DNA from: Eupeodes corollae
Lineage: Eukaryota; Arthropoda; Insecta; Diptera; Syrphidae
Direction: 5' to 3'
Length of the DNA: 64,000 bases
Assembly (NCBI RefSeq): GCF_945859685.1
Contig: NC_079147.1
Coordinates: forward strand, 105,941,525 to 106,005,524
Shown here: positions 35,340 through 46,439 of the stretch, piece after piece
How the letters are laid out: every line of letters starts with the position of its first letter
Position numbering within the stretch: position 1 is the first letter of the stretch
Notes under the pieces: model-generated
Told to the model about the DNA's origin: nothing
The model's input: the letters and a program-made list of their open reading frames with translations, nothing else
Databases searched by the model: none
Position numbers and translations under genes: made by a program

Positions 35340-37345
35340 TAGGATCTGGGGGCTTATTCTGCTTATTCCTCCTCGTGGTAACCACCGGATACTGGTTATA
35401 TCTTTAGAGACTACTTGCGAAACTTGTAAGCGCGGGTGCAAAATCGGGAAAAAAGCACCTTATCAACGGCCCAACAAATTTGGAGGTTAGTGCAAGGGGC
35501 TAACAACCCCTTCACAGTGAAAAACCTTAAAGTTATGAGAGAAATACCAGCTCCGGATAATGAACCCCCTCTTATGGTAATCAGAACCGGAAAGACAACG
35601 GACTACGCATTGAGAGTTTGTACCTGGAATTTAAGAACCCTTTACACTCCAGGTGCAACTCAGAAACTTGAATCTGTCCTCTCGCAGTATAAGGCAGATA
35701 TTACTGTGATCCAGGAAATACGATGGATAGGATCAGGGACAATGAAGAGAAAAAATTGCGACATTTATTATAGTTGTCATCGAAGATTGCATATATTTCG
35801 ATGCGGATTCGTCCTAGGAAATCGGTTTAGATCGAAAGTCATAGATTTCAAACCAATTAGTGATCGCCTGGCTGTGATCCAAATCAGGGCCACATTACAG
35901 AACGGAGCCTGTCCAGAGAACGACGGAGACTTCAATGCAAAAATCCGGAATGAAGACATCTTTGGCGGATTAGTTGGAAAGCACAGTCTCAACGAAGAAA
36001 CAACAGATATCGGCTTCCAACTATTCGACTTTGCTGCAGCTCGTAATACGGTGATAAGTAGCACTAGGTTTCCAAGACGGAAGATCTACACAGCAACCTG
36101 GCGATCTCCGGATGGTTGAACCACCAACCAAATTGACCATGTGCTAATCGGCGCAAGGCACGCATCCAACATCCTGAACGTGCGCATTTTCCGAGGAGCA
36201 AATTTCGACTCTGACCACTTTCTGGTAGTGACTAAGTTTAGAGCTCGAATATCAAATGACAAAAAAACACGTGCGACCCAAAGAAAGAAGTTCAACATCA
36301 ATTGCATCAGCACATTGGAGAATGCTAGAGACTACAGTGAGCGCCTGAGCGAGCTACTCTCCGCCGCCGTCCTCCCAAATACTACAGACGTCAGCACATT
36401 GTGGAACCAATATCGCAAAATAATAACAAATTTAGCCAAGACCACCATAAGTTACCAGCCAGGCAGAAAAACAACCAGTGGTATGATGATGGGTGCGTGA
36501 TATTGAAAAGAGAGACGGAAAATGCATGTGTCCAGATGCTGCAACGGAAAACAAGAGCAGCAAGGGAAGAGTACCGCACGAAAAGGATAAATGAGAACAA
36601 GACCCTGCGAAGGAAGAAAAGAGCATCCGCAGTTTCTCAGCTCAAAGATCTAGAGGAGTCTCTGGCCAAGAACAACACCCGACGTTTCTTTAAAAGGTCG
36701 AAGCAATTAGCTTCTAGTTTCAGAACCGGCACACAAGCTCTTCGAAACAGTGAAGAAACCTATTCACCGAAGCACAGGGAATTGTAGATGTTTTCAAGCA
36801 GCACCTCCAACAGCTGCTGAATGCGCAAAATGTCGAGCAAGATAATGACGAAAGAGAAGCAAGACCAGTCAATGAAGACCCAGTCCCAGCCCCCAGCAGA
36901 TAAGAGGTAGAAAGAGCCATCTAAAAGCTAAAATATAACAAGTGCGCCGGGTCGGATGGCATACCCGCAGAAGTCTTTTAACATGCAGGAAGTGTTTTGA
37001 TAAACCGCATGCACCAGGTCATCACCAAAGTGTGCGAAGAAGAATGCATAGCCACTGACTGGTCGATAAGCTCCATATGCCCCATCTACAAAAAGGCGAC
37101 CCGATATTATGCAAAAACTACCGTTGCATATCCCTTCTTAATGTTGCATACAAAATTCTATCCAAAGTACTGTGTGAGCGTCTTACTCCCTCTATTTTCA
37201 AAAGGTTTACGCAAAACAATAATTTTTTAGAATTTGTTTCCCAGCATCAGTTTCAGTTTACGAGTAAGCCGACTGATAACGATGATAATAAAAGAATGCA
37301 GAAAAATGATTCCGAAGAAAAAATATACTCACAAAAAAGATAGAC
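35340..37345 (+). pseudogene. RTE-clade LINE, 5' two-thirds
   Basis: An open frame at 35436-36119 (227 codons) gives the endonuclease: LRVCTWNLRTLYTPGA, ADITVIQEIRWIGSG, a GDFNAKIRNED motif with the metal-binding D, TDIGFQLFDFAAARN and ATWRSPDG. A stop (36118) is followed by NQIDHVLIGARHASNI and FDSDHFLVV, holding the terminal SDH. After it come a basic linker (QRKTRAAREEYRTKR), NKCAGSDGIPAEVF, ISSICPIYKK and YRCISLLNVAYKILSKVLCE. RT stops about there; the catalytic YADD half is missing. Frames change near 36400 and 37080. An insect annotation would often call the first ORF craniofacial development protein 2-like. Confidence 0.88.
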
Positions 37346-37683
37346 AATTCTTCATATCGGATTCTGTTTTATTTTAATAGAAAAAAGGGTCACATTTTTC
37401 TTGCAAATTATTTCAGTTTTCTGGGTTTTTGCGCTGATATTTTTGTGGTGTTCTTTGCATTTATAGAAATGACAAAGACAACACAATATATTATTTCTGG
37501 AAAAAAGGTTCATAACAATTACTTTCATTTTTCTGCGGAAAATGTACCAAAAACCTTTTAAACGGTATTTTAGCTCTTAAAAATTGCTTATTTAGAATCC
37601 TCTTGGAATCGGCTGCAATGAATAATTCGACCATATCTTCCCGGACAACAGCGTTCTAAAATAACCTAATAACTAAAGTTGTG
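37346..37683. other. Short unassigned gap between RTE and SINE
   Basis: AT-rich sequence with poly-A and poly-T runs. No repeat partner or coding motif was seen. Confidence 0.4.
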
Positions 37684-37935
37684 GTACCCGTGGTTATGGT
37701 TAGTGCGTTGGATTGCCATGCGGGCGGTCTTGGGTTCGATCCCTGCATTTGCCACTCAAAGTTTTTTTACGGGTACTGCCTCTTGCAGTATTTGGACTTG
37801 ACAAATTCTCCAAGAGTAAATTTTGTCATGAAAAAGTGCTTTCTCAAATTAGTAGTTCGGATTCGGCACATAAACTATAGGTCCTCTCCAATCCTGACAA
37901 CAGTACTCGCACACAGGAATGTTTGAGAGTTGTAA
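37684..37935 (+). mobile_element. tRNA-derived SINE, 5' part (split by Harbinger)
   Basis: It starts GTACCCGTGGTTATGGTTAG, with box B TGGGTTCGATCCC, then the body words TACTGCCTCTTGCAG, AAAGTGCTTTCTCAAATTAG, TTCGGATTCGGC and CACACAGGAATG. It breaks at TTGTAA (37935), inside the word that reads GTTGTAAGTCACTAGGCCC in the intact copy. The remaining 50 bases are at 39185-39240. Confidence 0.9.
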
Positions 37936-39184
37936 GGGCCTATTATGGATCACAGGTCAACTTAGTTGAGTTGTAATCAAGACAACTCAATTTGAAGACA
38001 ACTGCAAAAAAAAATCGTATTATGGGAGAAAACTTTTTTTAGTTGAGTAGAACAAATACGTTGCCTACTTTTATGTGCTTGTTTTGTGTCAAAATCAGCT
38101 GTGTAAAGTAAAATACGTACTACGTAGGAATTTCAAAATTTTGAATTCAGTGCAAAATTTTACAAAAAGACAAAATAATAGGAAATGGAGAGTTCTATTG
38201 ATTTGTTTCTTGGAAATTCGGAAGAAGAAAATCATCTGAATGTTGCGCAGATGAGAAAAAATATTCGAGATCACTCCAATCCATTGGAACTTCCAAAGAA
38301 AAAGTATTATTTATAAACAAAATCTTTGATGAGTGTTGATTTTAATGTCTTTGTTTTGTTTCAGATTTATAAGTTATTTTAGACTCAACAAAGACGCATT
38401 TGTTTATGTACAAAGACGCATTTGGTTATGTGCTAAATGAAATCAAAGATCATTTGAAACAACCACAGCGTTCCTCCGCAATCCCACCAATTCTCAAACT
38501 CTGCACTGCCCTACGTTTCATGGCAGAAGGAAGTTACCAAAAGTGCCGTGGTAATGATTTTAATTTAGGCCTTGCTCAGCCAACAGTTTCGGTAGTGTTA
38601 AAAGGAGTGCTAGACGTAGTAGAAGAGCTTATCTGTCCATAATGGATTAAGGCTCGTATGACAAATGATGAGATAAATTTATAAAAAATTCATTTTTACC
38701 AGAAAACCAGATTTCCTGGAGTAATAGGAAGCATCGATGGAACTCATGTTCGAATCATAGCACCAAAAAAAATCTTCAACATCTCTATTTAAATAGAAAA
38801 GGTTAGTACAGTCTGAATGTCATGATTGGAAGTGTATATGCCATCTTTAGTATTTTGAATTGGGCAGGTTTAGCTATTTTTAATCTAAACAAATTATTTT
38901 CTTACAGATGTTTATATTATTATTTGTAATTTGGCTACCGTTATTTTTTTGTACACACAAATGCACTACACAACTAGTAAATATCAGTTGCCTAATTTTG
39001 ACAACAATCACAACTGAGAGACAACTCAACTGGCTTACATAATATCCCGAACACATTTAAAAAGTCAACCATTTTTTAGTTGACTACTGGTTGACTTGTG
39101 ACAGTCAACTAGTTGTGATCGGTAATACCGATTGCCAGATTACAACTCAACTTTGTTCTTAGTTGTCTTACATAATAGACCCCG
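37936..39184 (+). mobile_element. PIF/Harbinger DNA transposon, internally deleted
   Basis: The left terminus is GGGCCTATTATGG. The right terminus read inward on the minus strand is CGGGGTCTATTATG. Both ends share GTTGAGTTGTAATC at the same distance from the tip. A 3-base target duplication TAA lies at 37933-37935 and 39185-39187, as expected for Harbinger. Sub-terminal tracts rich in AGTTGAC and GTCAACT words are repeated on both sides. It sits inside a SINE. Confidence 0.85.
38186..38800 (+). pseudogene. Harbinger transposase (DDE_Tnp_4-like), truncated
   Basis: It opens with MESSIDLFLGNSEEENHLN. A probable intron (donor GTATT at 38309, acceptor TTTGTTTCAG at 38364) joins it to FISYFRLNKDAF, the normal start of Harbinger transposases. 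A 22-base tandem duplication at 38388-38431 then shifts the frame. The downstream frame has YVLNEIKDHL, LCTALRFMAEGSYQKC, LAQPTVSVVLKGVLD, a stop, then FPGVIGSIDGTHVRII with the first catalytic D. The second and third catalytic acids are missing: the element loses coding similarity after about 38800. Not active. Confidence 0.85.
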
Positions 39185-39240
39185 TAATTCAGCCCTAGTT
39201 TTCTGCGGACTGTTACGACAACTAATTTATTTAATTAAAT
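39185..39240 (+). mobile_element. SINE 3' tail (distal part of split copy)
   Basis: After the TAA duplication comes TTCAGCCCTAGTTTTCTGCG, GACTGTTACGACAAC and a TTTATTTAATT tail. This is the missing end of the SINE at 37684 (compare GGCCCTGGTTCTCAACGG and GACTGTTGCGCCAC at 21770-21800). Confidence 0.85.
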
Positions 39241-40214
39241 TTGTCTCTTGGCCCCTTAACATAAGTATGTAAATGTTAGGTTAACATACACATTATGTTA
39301 TTTAAATTTTGTCAGCTTCCTTTAGAAGTTTAGAGAACATTTGTTTGAGTTGCTAAAAAACTCATCTTAATGTTAAATGCGTGACACTGATTAAAAGTCA
39401 TGAGCTGCCCTTGATGCAGGTATTTATCTTAATGCACAATCTCTAGAAAAGGTGTAAATGAAAAGGATTAATTAAGTCAAAATACACTTTGCAAACCATG
39501 ATGCCTTTTAGTTGTCAAGAAGGATCGGAATGCACTTCAAGTGTTTGGACTCACAACCAATACATATAACTTATTAAAAAAAATTGTTAAATTTAACATT
39601 TGCTGTTTTACTCAAGTGCTACTGAATTAAGGCATACAAACAAATTAAGTTGTGTTCCTATTATTTTGGTCCTAACTGTATGTTTCGCTGTGTCTTTTGC
39701 GGAGTAAATATTGCCAGTGTTTTGTGGTTTATATAAAAAAAGAAGAAAAAATGTTCATTTGGTTCTGTATTTATGTATAATGATGTACATATGCATGTGT
39801 TGTACATTTATATACACAACTAAGTTTATTGGCAGTGAAATTCATTTCATACAAGTTAGATGCGTGAGTTATTATGATTGATGAGATATTCTAAGCGAAC
39901 AATAAAATAAAAATATGAAATGGATACGAAAAAGAATTCCAAGGACTAACAATAAATTTGTTGTCATTTAAAAAAAGAAAACAAGAATATGGATTTAATG
40001 ATTATTGAATGTGACATTTAAGAAAACGTCAACAAATGCTTAAATATACACAGAAACATATAAATATGCCTATTATGATGCTGTAATGAGGGCAAGAATG
40101 CCTTAACCCATTTTATGCACAAATTGATTTTTTTACATCCGTTTCCTTAGTTTAATAAATACATCTCTGATGTTTAGAACAGTTTTTCAAAAATATTGTA
40201 AGACAGGCTTACGT
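39241..40214. other. Unassigned AT-rich DNA
   Basis: Nothing recognised except the right Tc1-like terminus ending at 39678. The first 400 bases might be the rest of that element, but I see no transposase motif. Confidence 0.4.
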
Positions 40215-41150
40215 GAACAAAATGTTCCTTACACTGACGCTACAGATAGCGTGAACATGGTGAGATAGCCCTACAAAGTAACTACCTTAGCAAAACAGTA
40301 TAATATTGCGAAGTCAACAATTTGTGCTATCAACAATAAAAAGAGAGCATTATAAAATCTGTGAACAATACATTTTCTGGACCTAGAATGTGGAAAACTC
40401 AAAAGTAAACTGAATTCTCTAAAATGGAAAAATCGCTGTACCATTGGTTCCTTAAACAGCGACGGCAAAAATTGTCCAGGAAATTTTTTTTTTTTTAATT
40501 AAAAAATTAATGTAACTCAAAGTGATTTTAATGGAAGTAACTGAAGGTTGCAACTTTTTAAAAAACTCTATAGAGTGGTGTGCGTTTCATTAAAATAAGT
40601 GGAAAAAAGTTACCTTCTAAACTTGAACTGTTAGACCCTTTCAAGAACAAGCTACAAAGCAAAATTAAAGAGCTCGGTCTTTTTCACGATAAAAAAAAAT
40701 GGTCCTGATAGAATTACAGAAAAACAAACCCGTCACTTTTCTAGCTTGTGCAAAAGCAACAAGTGTATATAAAATTAAAAGAAAGGCACACAATCCAAAC
40801 TCTTTTAGAAATTTTGAATCTCCTGACTACAGTTGCTCACAATCGGCATAGTAAACAAGTAGCATTTATATAATTGGTTTACCATTCGTTAGCAACACTG
40901 AAAAGGATTTCAAACTTTTACAAAAACAATGGATAAAAATGCCATAAGACTTACAAAACTTTTCTACAGAAACAGCCTTTTGCATCAATTATAGCTTCAG
41001 GGACTGATGTTATTGAGCCTTATTTAAACTCAGCTTAGCTATGTCTTGAAAAGAAAACAATAGCAAAATGCTGGACGAACATGTTTAGCTCTAAGGGAGA
41101 TGAAGAAAACTGTTAAGAGAATATCCCACTAGCTATTTTGAAAAAAGGAT
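40215..41150 (+). pseudogene. pogo/Tigger-like transposase remnant
   Basis: Reading across frames gives a LTLTLQ-like start, AKQYNIAKSTICAINNKK (a psq-type helix-turn-helix with the SSTI-like recognition helix), VNNTFSGPRMWKT, KMEKSLYHWFLKQRRQK (start of the CENP-B type second DNA-binding domain), then after about 450 decayed bases KKTIAKCWTNMFSSKGDEEN. That last block matches the region near the C-terminus of Tigger/jerky proteins where a W.....TI.NCW motif follows the DDE core. The catalytic core itself is not readable. Confidence 0.55.
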
Positions 41151-41689
41151 TTGTGCACTAATTCATTTTTAACAAGAACGCACCTTAAAACTTCTTTATG
41201 CAATTAATCCAAAAGTTTGGATATTTTCTTCAGTAACTGATTTGATTTAACTTGTGTCCTTGCAGGTTAGTTTTTATTTTGCTGATATCCATGAATGGAC
41301 TGAAGATCTTCCAAACGCAATGAACACGAACGAGGTTTTTATCAGTGATAAAAGTGAAAGCAAAGGCAGTTTTCTGGAAATACCACATACCAGAATAGAG
41401 CTTAGTGAAACAATCCACATTTTCAATTAGACAAGACTTTTAGCTATTAAATTTATGCGCATCTCGAAGTGTCAAATTTCAAAAAACTTAATGCTAATAG
41501 TCAAACGTTATTTTATTTTGAAGTAAATATTAAGAATTTTGCTGATAAAATCATTTGGTCAAATATCTTAAAACTTACATCAAGATCATATACAAAAAGT
41601 ACAATATAAACTTGTCCAGCTGTATCGATGATTTTCCAAAGTTAAGACTCACAATAATTTGTAGAAAAAAAAAATATTATTAATTAACT
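41151..41689. other. Unassigned DNA
   Basis: A 62-codon frame on the minus strand (41230-41418) has no recognised motif. No repeat partner seen. Confidence 0.35.
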
Positions 41690-41879
41690 CTACCATCCAG
41701 ACAAAGGACTTTAAGTTATCTAAACAAAAGGAGAAGATTACACTAGTCGACAAATTAACATTTTTTTGTCCAACAAACAAAACAATGCTGGAAAGGACTA
41801 AATTCGAACCTCCTATTTAAATTTTTGTGTCACATGAGGTTTAAAAAGTGATAAAAAACTACCAAAAAGAGGTGTTTAA

Positions 41880-42120
41880 AAGTAAGTTAAGACTCGAAAT
41901 ATGTTTTTACAATAAATTGAATTATGGTTTTACAAGATACAAATCTTTTTCTTCTAGACAGAATCTTAATCATTTAATATCTTACTTAGTTTGTGGAAAT
42001 TCTCATTACTTATGAGCCTTTACTTGACTCCATATGAAGTTTTGAGCAAACCATGAATTTAATACTTTCACAATTTTAAAAAATACGTTTTGAGCTAAAT
42101 ACTAAGTGCTGATTTTGAAT
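41880..42120 (+). repeat. Dispersed repeat family R-b, copy 2
   Basis: Ordered words are shared with 24600-24860 (ACAATAAAT, TATCTTACTTA, ATGAAGTTTTGAGCA, AAGTGCTGATT). Divergence is substantial. Confidence 0.5.
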
Positions 42121-43054
42121 CCAAACTTTAATTGTAATTTCGAATTATAGCTCAAGTTTTAAAAGAAATACTCGTTTTCAACATTTTTTGTGTTAATATA
42201 TCTCAAAAACTTGATATAGTAAAATTGTTAAGACAAAAATTTCGTTATGAGAGAAAAACTTAATTTCGAAACATTTTACCTTTTTTTTTGTTGAAAATCG
42301 TTTAGCATACGAGTAAATTTTTTATTGTTTCTTTCAGATTTTTGTAAGACAGATGAAATCTGACTTGAAGATTTTTCGAACGTTTTATAAAATAATATAA
42401 ACATTTTAACTGAATATTAAAGAAAAGGATTATAGACTTGGAAAATCATCACTGATTTCATAAAAAAAATAGCTAATAAATTAATATAGCCTCAAAAGGC
42501 CTTTTAGAATTGTAAGAAGTAATATCTCAAAAACCTGACATGATACATTAATTTTAAAGGCCATCAAAGCCCACTGTAAAAGTACACAAAATTTAATAAA
42601 TTATTACTGAACTCAAATTAATAAAGACAAACAATTCTAAGTTGTATTAACAAAAAGAGAATATTATTTTACATAAGCTATGAAACACAAAATTATACCA
42701 TTCCAAAAAATGTTGACTCCTTAGGGACACTAGAAGAGCAATTTTGCTTTGAGTACACGCAGAGGCAAAATAGAAGGTTGAAATACAATCCCTCTTAAAG
42801 ATTCTCATTATCTACTACTACTACTAGCAGATGGAAAAAGTTTGACAAAGTGTATTAAATTTTGAACGTATGATGTTTTGAAATTTAGAAAATGGAAATG
42901 TATGCTTACCAAAGTAACATTTACTCATAACATAATTTATTAAGTAAATGCTTTCATTTTATTCTCTATATTTAAACATGTGAACACTACAATATATATG
43001 CGCATAAAGCATAATTCATAAACAAAAACTTCTGTAACGTTTTTTAAACATAAA
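42121..43054. other. Unassigned AT-rich DNA
   Basis: No recognised feature. A short ACTACTACTACT run lies near 42816. Confidence 0.4.
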
Positions 43055-43190
43055 ATAGGAAGTTATTGTATTCGGGCCGATTTGTCGAATAGAAAATTTT
43101 GACATTTCTCGTCACAGTCCATGAATGAACTCAAAGATTTTTAGAAATGTGTCTCTGGGTGCGTGTGTATGTGTACAAACGTCCTTACGA
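43055..43190 (+). repeat. Dispersed repeat family R-a, copy 4
   Basis: It begins ATAGGAAGTTATTGTATTCG, followed by CCGATTTGTCGAATAG, AAAATTTTGACATTTCTCG, AAAGATTTTTAGAAATGTG and a GTGCGTGTGTATGTG tract. Order and orientation match copy 2. Confidence 0.75.
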
Positions 43191-43999
43191 AAAATAAAGT
43201 TTTTGACATCAGGTAAAATTTTCGAAAACTCGAAGTAACGTATATGAGTATATATTTAAAAATTATAAATATTTGTTTTATTCCGTCACACAAAAATACA
43301 ATCTTTTTTTTTATATAAGAAATAAAGAATAAAAAAAAAACTGCTACAAACATTTGTAAAAATTGATTTTGATTAAAAATCTCGGGAACAAAAACCAGGA
43401 TTGGTCAAACTATTTTATTTGGACGAGTCAATACACAATAAATATATTATATTCTGTTCTTGTTGGCATTGATAGAAAGTTCTACAAAAACATAGATGCA
43501 AAAACCAGAAAATGAGATTTGCTAAACAAATTTGATCTTTTTTGGTTCGAAAATAAAAAATAACCTGATATGACGAATAAGCTGGCTTTTTTGACGTATT
43601 TTTTTGGACTCCATATTCGGGAGCCAATTATAATTTTCATTCTCAATCAGCTTACTCGTAGGTTGGAGCTGATGCTAGAAGACAAATTTAAAAAAATTAC
43701 TGCTTTCCGTGAACCTTTTGAAAACAAAACTTAAAAACTCTAAAGAGAAAAATGTTTGGTTCTTGAATTAAAGGTAATATGTGGTTTAAAAACATTATTT
43801 TTCTTAAAGTTAAATAAAAATAAATTCAGGAAAATAAATAAGTTGGGAAGAGACTATAGTGTGGCACTCACAAATTACACGCTGCAGAATCTGTTTTCAC
43901 TTGAGTTTGAACACTGTTTTCGAGACATTTTTATTCTTGTAATAAATGTTTAAACTGTAATTCTAGAGCATCCAAAGAAAATTCAAAAAGTAAATTTCT
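43191..43999. other. Unassigned AT-rich DNA
   Basis: No gene. Part may be the body of R-a copy 4: a CTCGGGAACAAAAACCAGG word near 43381 echoes the end of copy 2. Confidence 0.35.
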
Positions 44000-44160
44000 T
44001 AAAGTGTTTAAGAAAAAACACTTTAGGAAAGCCTTATGTGCTTCAAAACAAATAACATGGAATTGAAGTATCAAATTTACAATCTTTTATTTAAGGTTTC
44101 TTCTTAAGAACCTGAATATGTGCACTTCATCATAAAATATCTTATGAAAATAATTTTAAG
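44000..44160 (-). repeat. Dispersed repeat family R-c, copy 3
   Basis: On the minus strand it reads TTCAGGTTCTTAAGAAGAAA, CCTTAAATAAAAGATTG and AGGCTTTCCTAAAGTG, the same order as 31960-32110 and 35185-35330. Confidence 0.65.
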
Positions 44161-44647
44161 TTATTAAGTTTGTCAAAAAGTGCGCGGAAAAGAAGGGAAG
44201 GGGGATGAAATTTAGAACAACAAAAACTCAATTTTGTCCATTATTAATTTGTTCTATCGGATAAACTTACTTACTCAGCAAAAGCTCAAACACTTACTAC
44301 CTAATCTTTACCAAGCTTGGCATAAATGTCTCTTACCTAAATCTCCAAGCAATATGAGATCCAAAAATTCCCCCCAGAGCTACTCAAATATTCCTTTCCT
44401 CAAACTTCTTGATCCACTCTCGTATACTTAGTTTTACAGAATTCGTATTAAAACTATTTGACAACGCTAAAGGCAACGAAGTTTTTTTTGAAATACTTCT
44501 AAACGAATTCCTATAATATTTATGCAAATATCTACTTGTTTATTTTTCGAAATTACTATTAAGCTTTATTTCAAATTTTTCATTTATCTATTTTCATTTT
44601 TTTTTTAAAATTCCATATCTGAGCGACTTAAATTTCAAATAAAATAA

Positions 44648-45774
44648 GGGGTGATTTTTTAGCTTCATCTTTTTGGAAACACTGGTTTAAACAGCTGACG
44701 CACGTTTAGTCTTTTGTTTCACTTTCAATCATCTTCAGTTATTGATCTAAAATTTAACCATGAATCGTCTTACAAACGAACAACGCTTGCAAATTATTGA
44801 ATTGTTTTATCAAAATGCATGCTCTGTTAAGAAAGTTCATCCCGCGCTTCTTCTATTTTATGGTCAGTTTAATCGACCCACTGAAGCGGCTATTCGAGCT
44901 ATTGTGACTTAATTTTGCACCAAATGTACATTGTTGGGCAATACACCACCAACACGCTTTCGTAGTTTGCGAACAGAATAAAATATCACAGCTGTATGAC
45001 CATCAATTATCGATTCGTCACCGTTCGCAGCAATTGGGCCTCTGTAACTTAACAACGTGAAAAATTTTGCGGAAAGATTAAGGAGTGATGCCTTTCAAAA
45101 TACAGCTGGTCCAAGAATTGAAGCCGAACTACTAATTGCAACGTAACATTTTTGGTAAATAGGCTCTTGGAAAGTTGGCCGAAGATCCACTTTTTTACTG
45201 AAAAATTGTGTTCAGCGACGAAGCTCATTTTCGGCTCAATGGGTACATAAATAAGCAGAACTGTCGATGTAGGAGTGAAGCATTGCAAGACCCACTAATG
45301 TGGCATCGTTGGACCGCACTTCCTCAAAGATGATGCGAATCGTAACGTAACTGTGAATGGTGAGCGCTACCGTGAGATGATATCCAACCTTTTTTTTGCC
45401 CAAAAAGCAAGAGCTTGACGTGTATGATATGTGGTTTCACATGCCACACAGCACGCGCAACAATGGACTTATGTATTATGAGGCGAGTTTGGTGAACATT
45501 TAATTTCACGTTCGGGACCGGTCAATTGGCCGCCTAGATTTCGCAATCTTAAAACTTTAGACTATTTTTGATGGGGCTTTGTTAAAGCTCATGCCTAGAC
45601 AAGCCCGCTGCAACTGACGCATTGGAAGACAACATTCAAGGTCAACACTTGCATGAAATAATCTTTAAACATTAAATTATATGGACCGTACTATCGATTC
45701 AAATAAAGAGTTTTCTTTTTTGAATTGCATGTGTTTTTTTTGAAAAACTTTCCTATAAGTTTTAAATATCACCC
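44648..45774 (+). mobile_element. mariner element with both termini, dead transposase
   Basis: The left end is GGGGTGATTTTTTAGC and the right end read on the minus strand is GGGTGATATTTAAAAC, plausible short inverted repeats 1.13 kb apart. The transposase starts at 44761 with MNRLTNEQRLQIIELFYQN (helix-turn-helix), then a stop near 44910. It resumes with VFSDEAHFRLNGYINKQN (first catalytic D, about 45210), a NVTVNGERYREMISNLFF-like stretch, SGPVNWPPR and LDYF then WGFVKAH (third acidic region). Several stops and a frameshift. Overall length matches a typical mariner, so the element is nearly full length. Confidence 0.88.
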
Positions 45775-46439
45775 TTTAAATGTGTAAATCTTTACCATAA
45801 AAAATTTAAGGTTTAAAACCAAGACCTTAAATTACCCTAAAATATTTTTTGCTTCTGTCGTGTTACTGTCATAAAGTTTCAACATAACCACAACCACCTT
45901 ATTGACACTCCCACTCAACATCATATGAAATAAAAATCAAAACTACAGTAACAATAAGTTGAATAAAAAACTATACAAAAAATGTATAAATATGAAAGCA
46001 TGAAAGTATCGTGGTTGATAGTGGCAAAATAAAAGTACTGTAGTTGGTCCTTTAAAGGATTAACTGAAAGTGCATGATATGCAGGAAGGTACGAGTAATG
46101 CATATGTATTTGTTTGTGTTTCATTACTTTGTTGGAAAATATAGAAACTTTTTTGTGATACAGGAAATAGCAAGGCCATTTTATTTCAGTTATGATGAGT
46201 GAAAATAATAAAAATTATAAAATAACATAAACTATTATTTTTGAATGTTTTAACATGATGGTGTTTATGTTTGTTTTAGTTTAAATTTATCTTTAAAATG
46301 TTGTCTTTTTATTAAAATAATTTGTCCATGCACGGTAAGTATCAAATTTTAAGTTAACTAAAACTGACTATAGCTGTGTTTTTTTGGAATTTCATATAAA
46401 TTTAGTAAAGTGAGAAATGCTAAGTAACGTTTGAATAGT
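45775..46439. other. Unassigned AT-rich DNA
   Basis: No motif recognised. A pyrimidine-rich run and short overlapping frames only. Confidence 0.4.

Larger units (their letters stand above)
34547..39678. mobile_element. Segment bracketed by Tc1-like terminal inverted repeats
   Basis: The left end is CAGTTATGGCCAAATAATAG at 34547 and the right end is CTATTATTTTGGTCCTAACTG, ending at 39678. They are inverted copies with a few mismatches. Both are flanked by TA (34545-34546 and 39679-39680), the target used by Tc1/mariner elements. The 5.1 kb between contains an RTE LINE, a SINE and a Harbinger, and no Tc1 transposase that I recognise. Either a small non-autonomous element was expanded by later insertions, or these are ends of two different copies. 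Confidence 0.45.
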
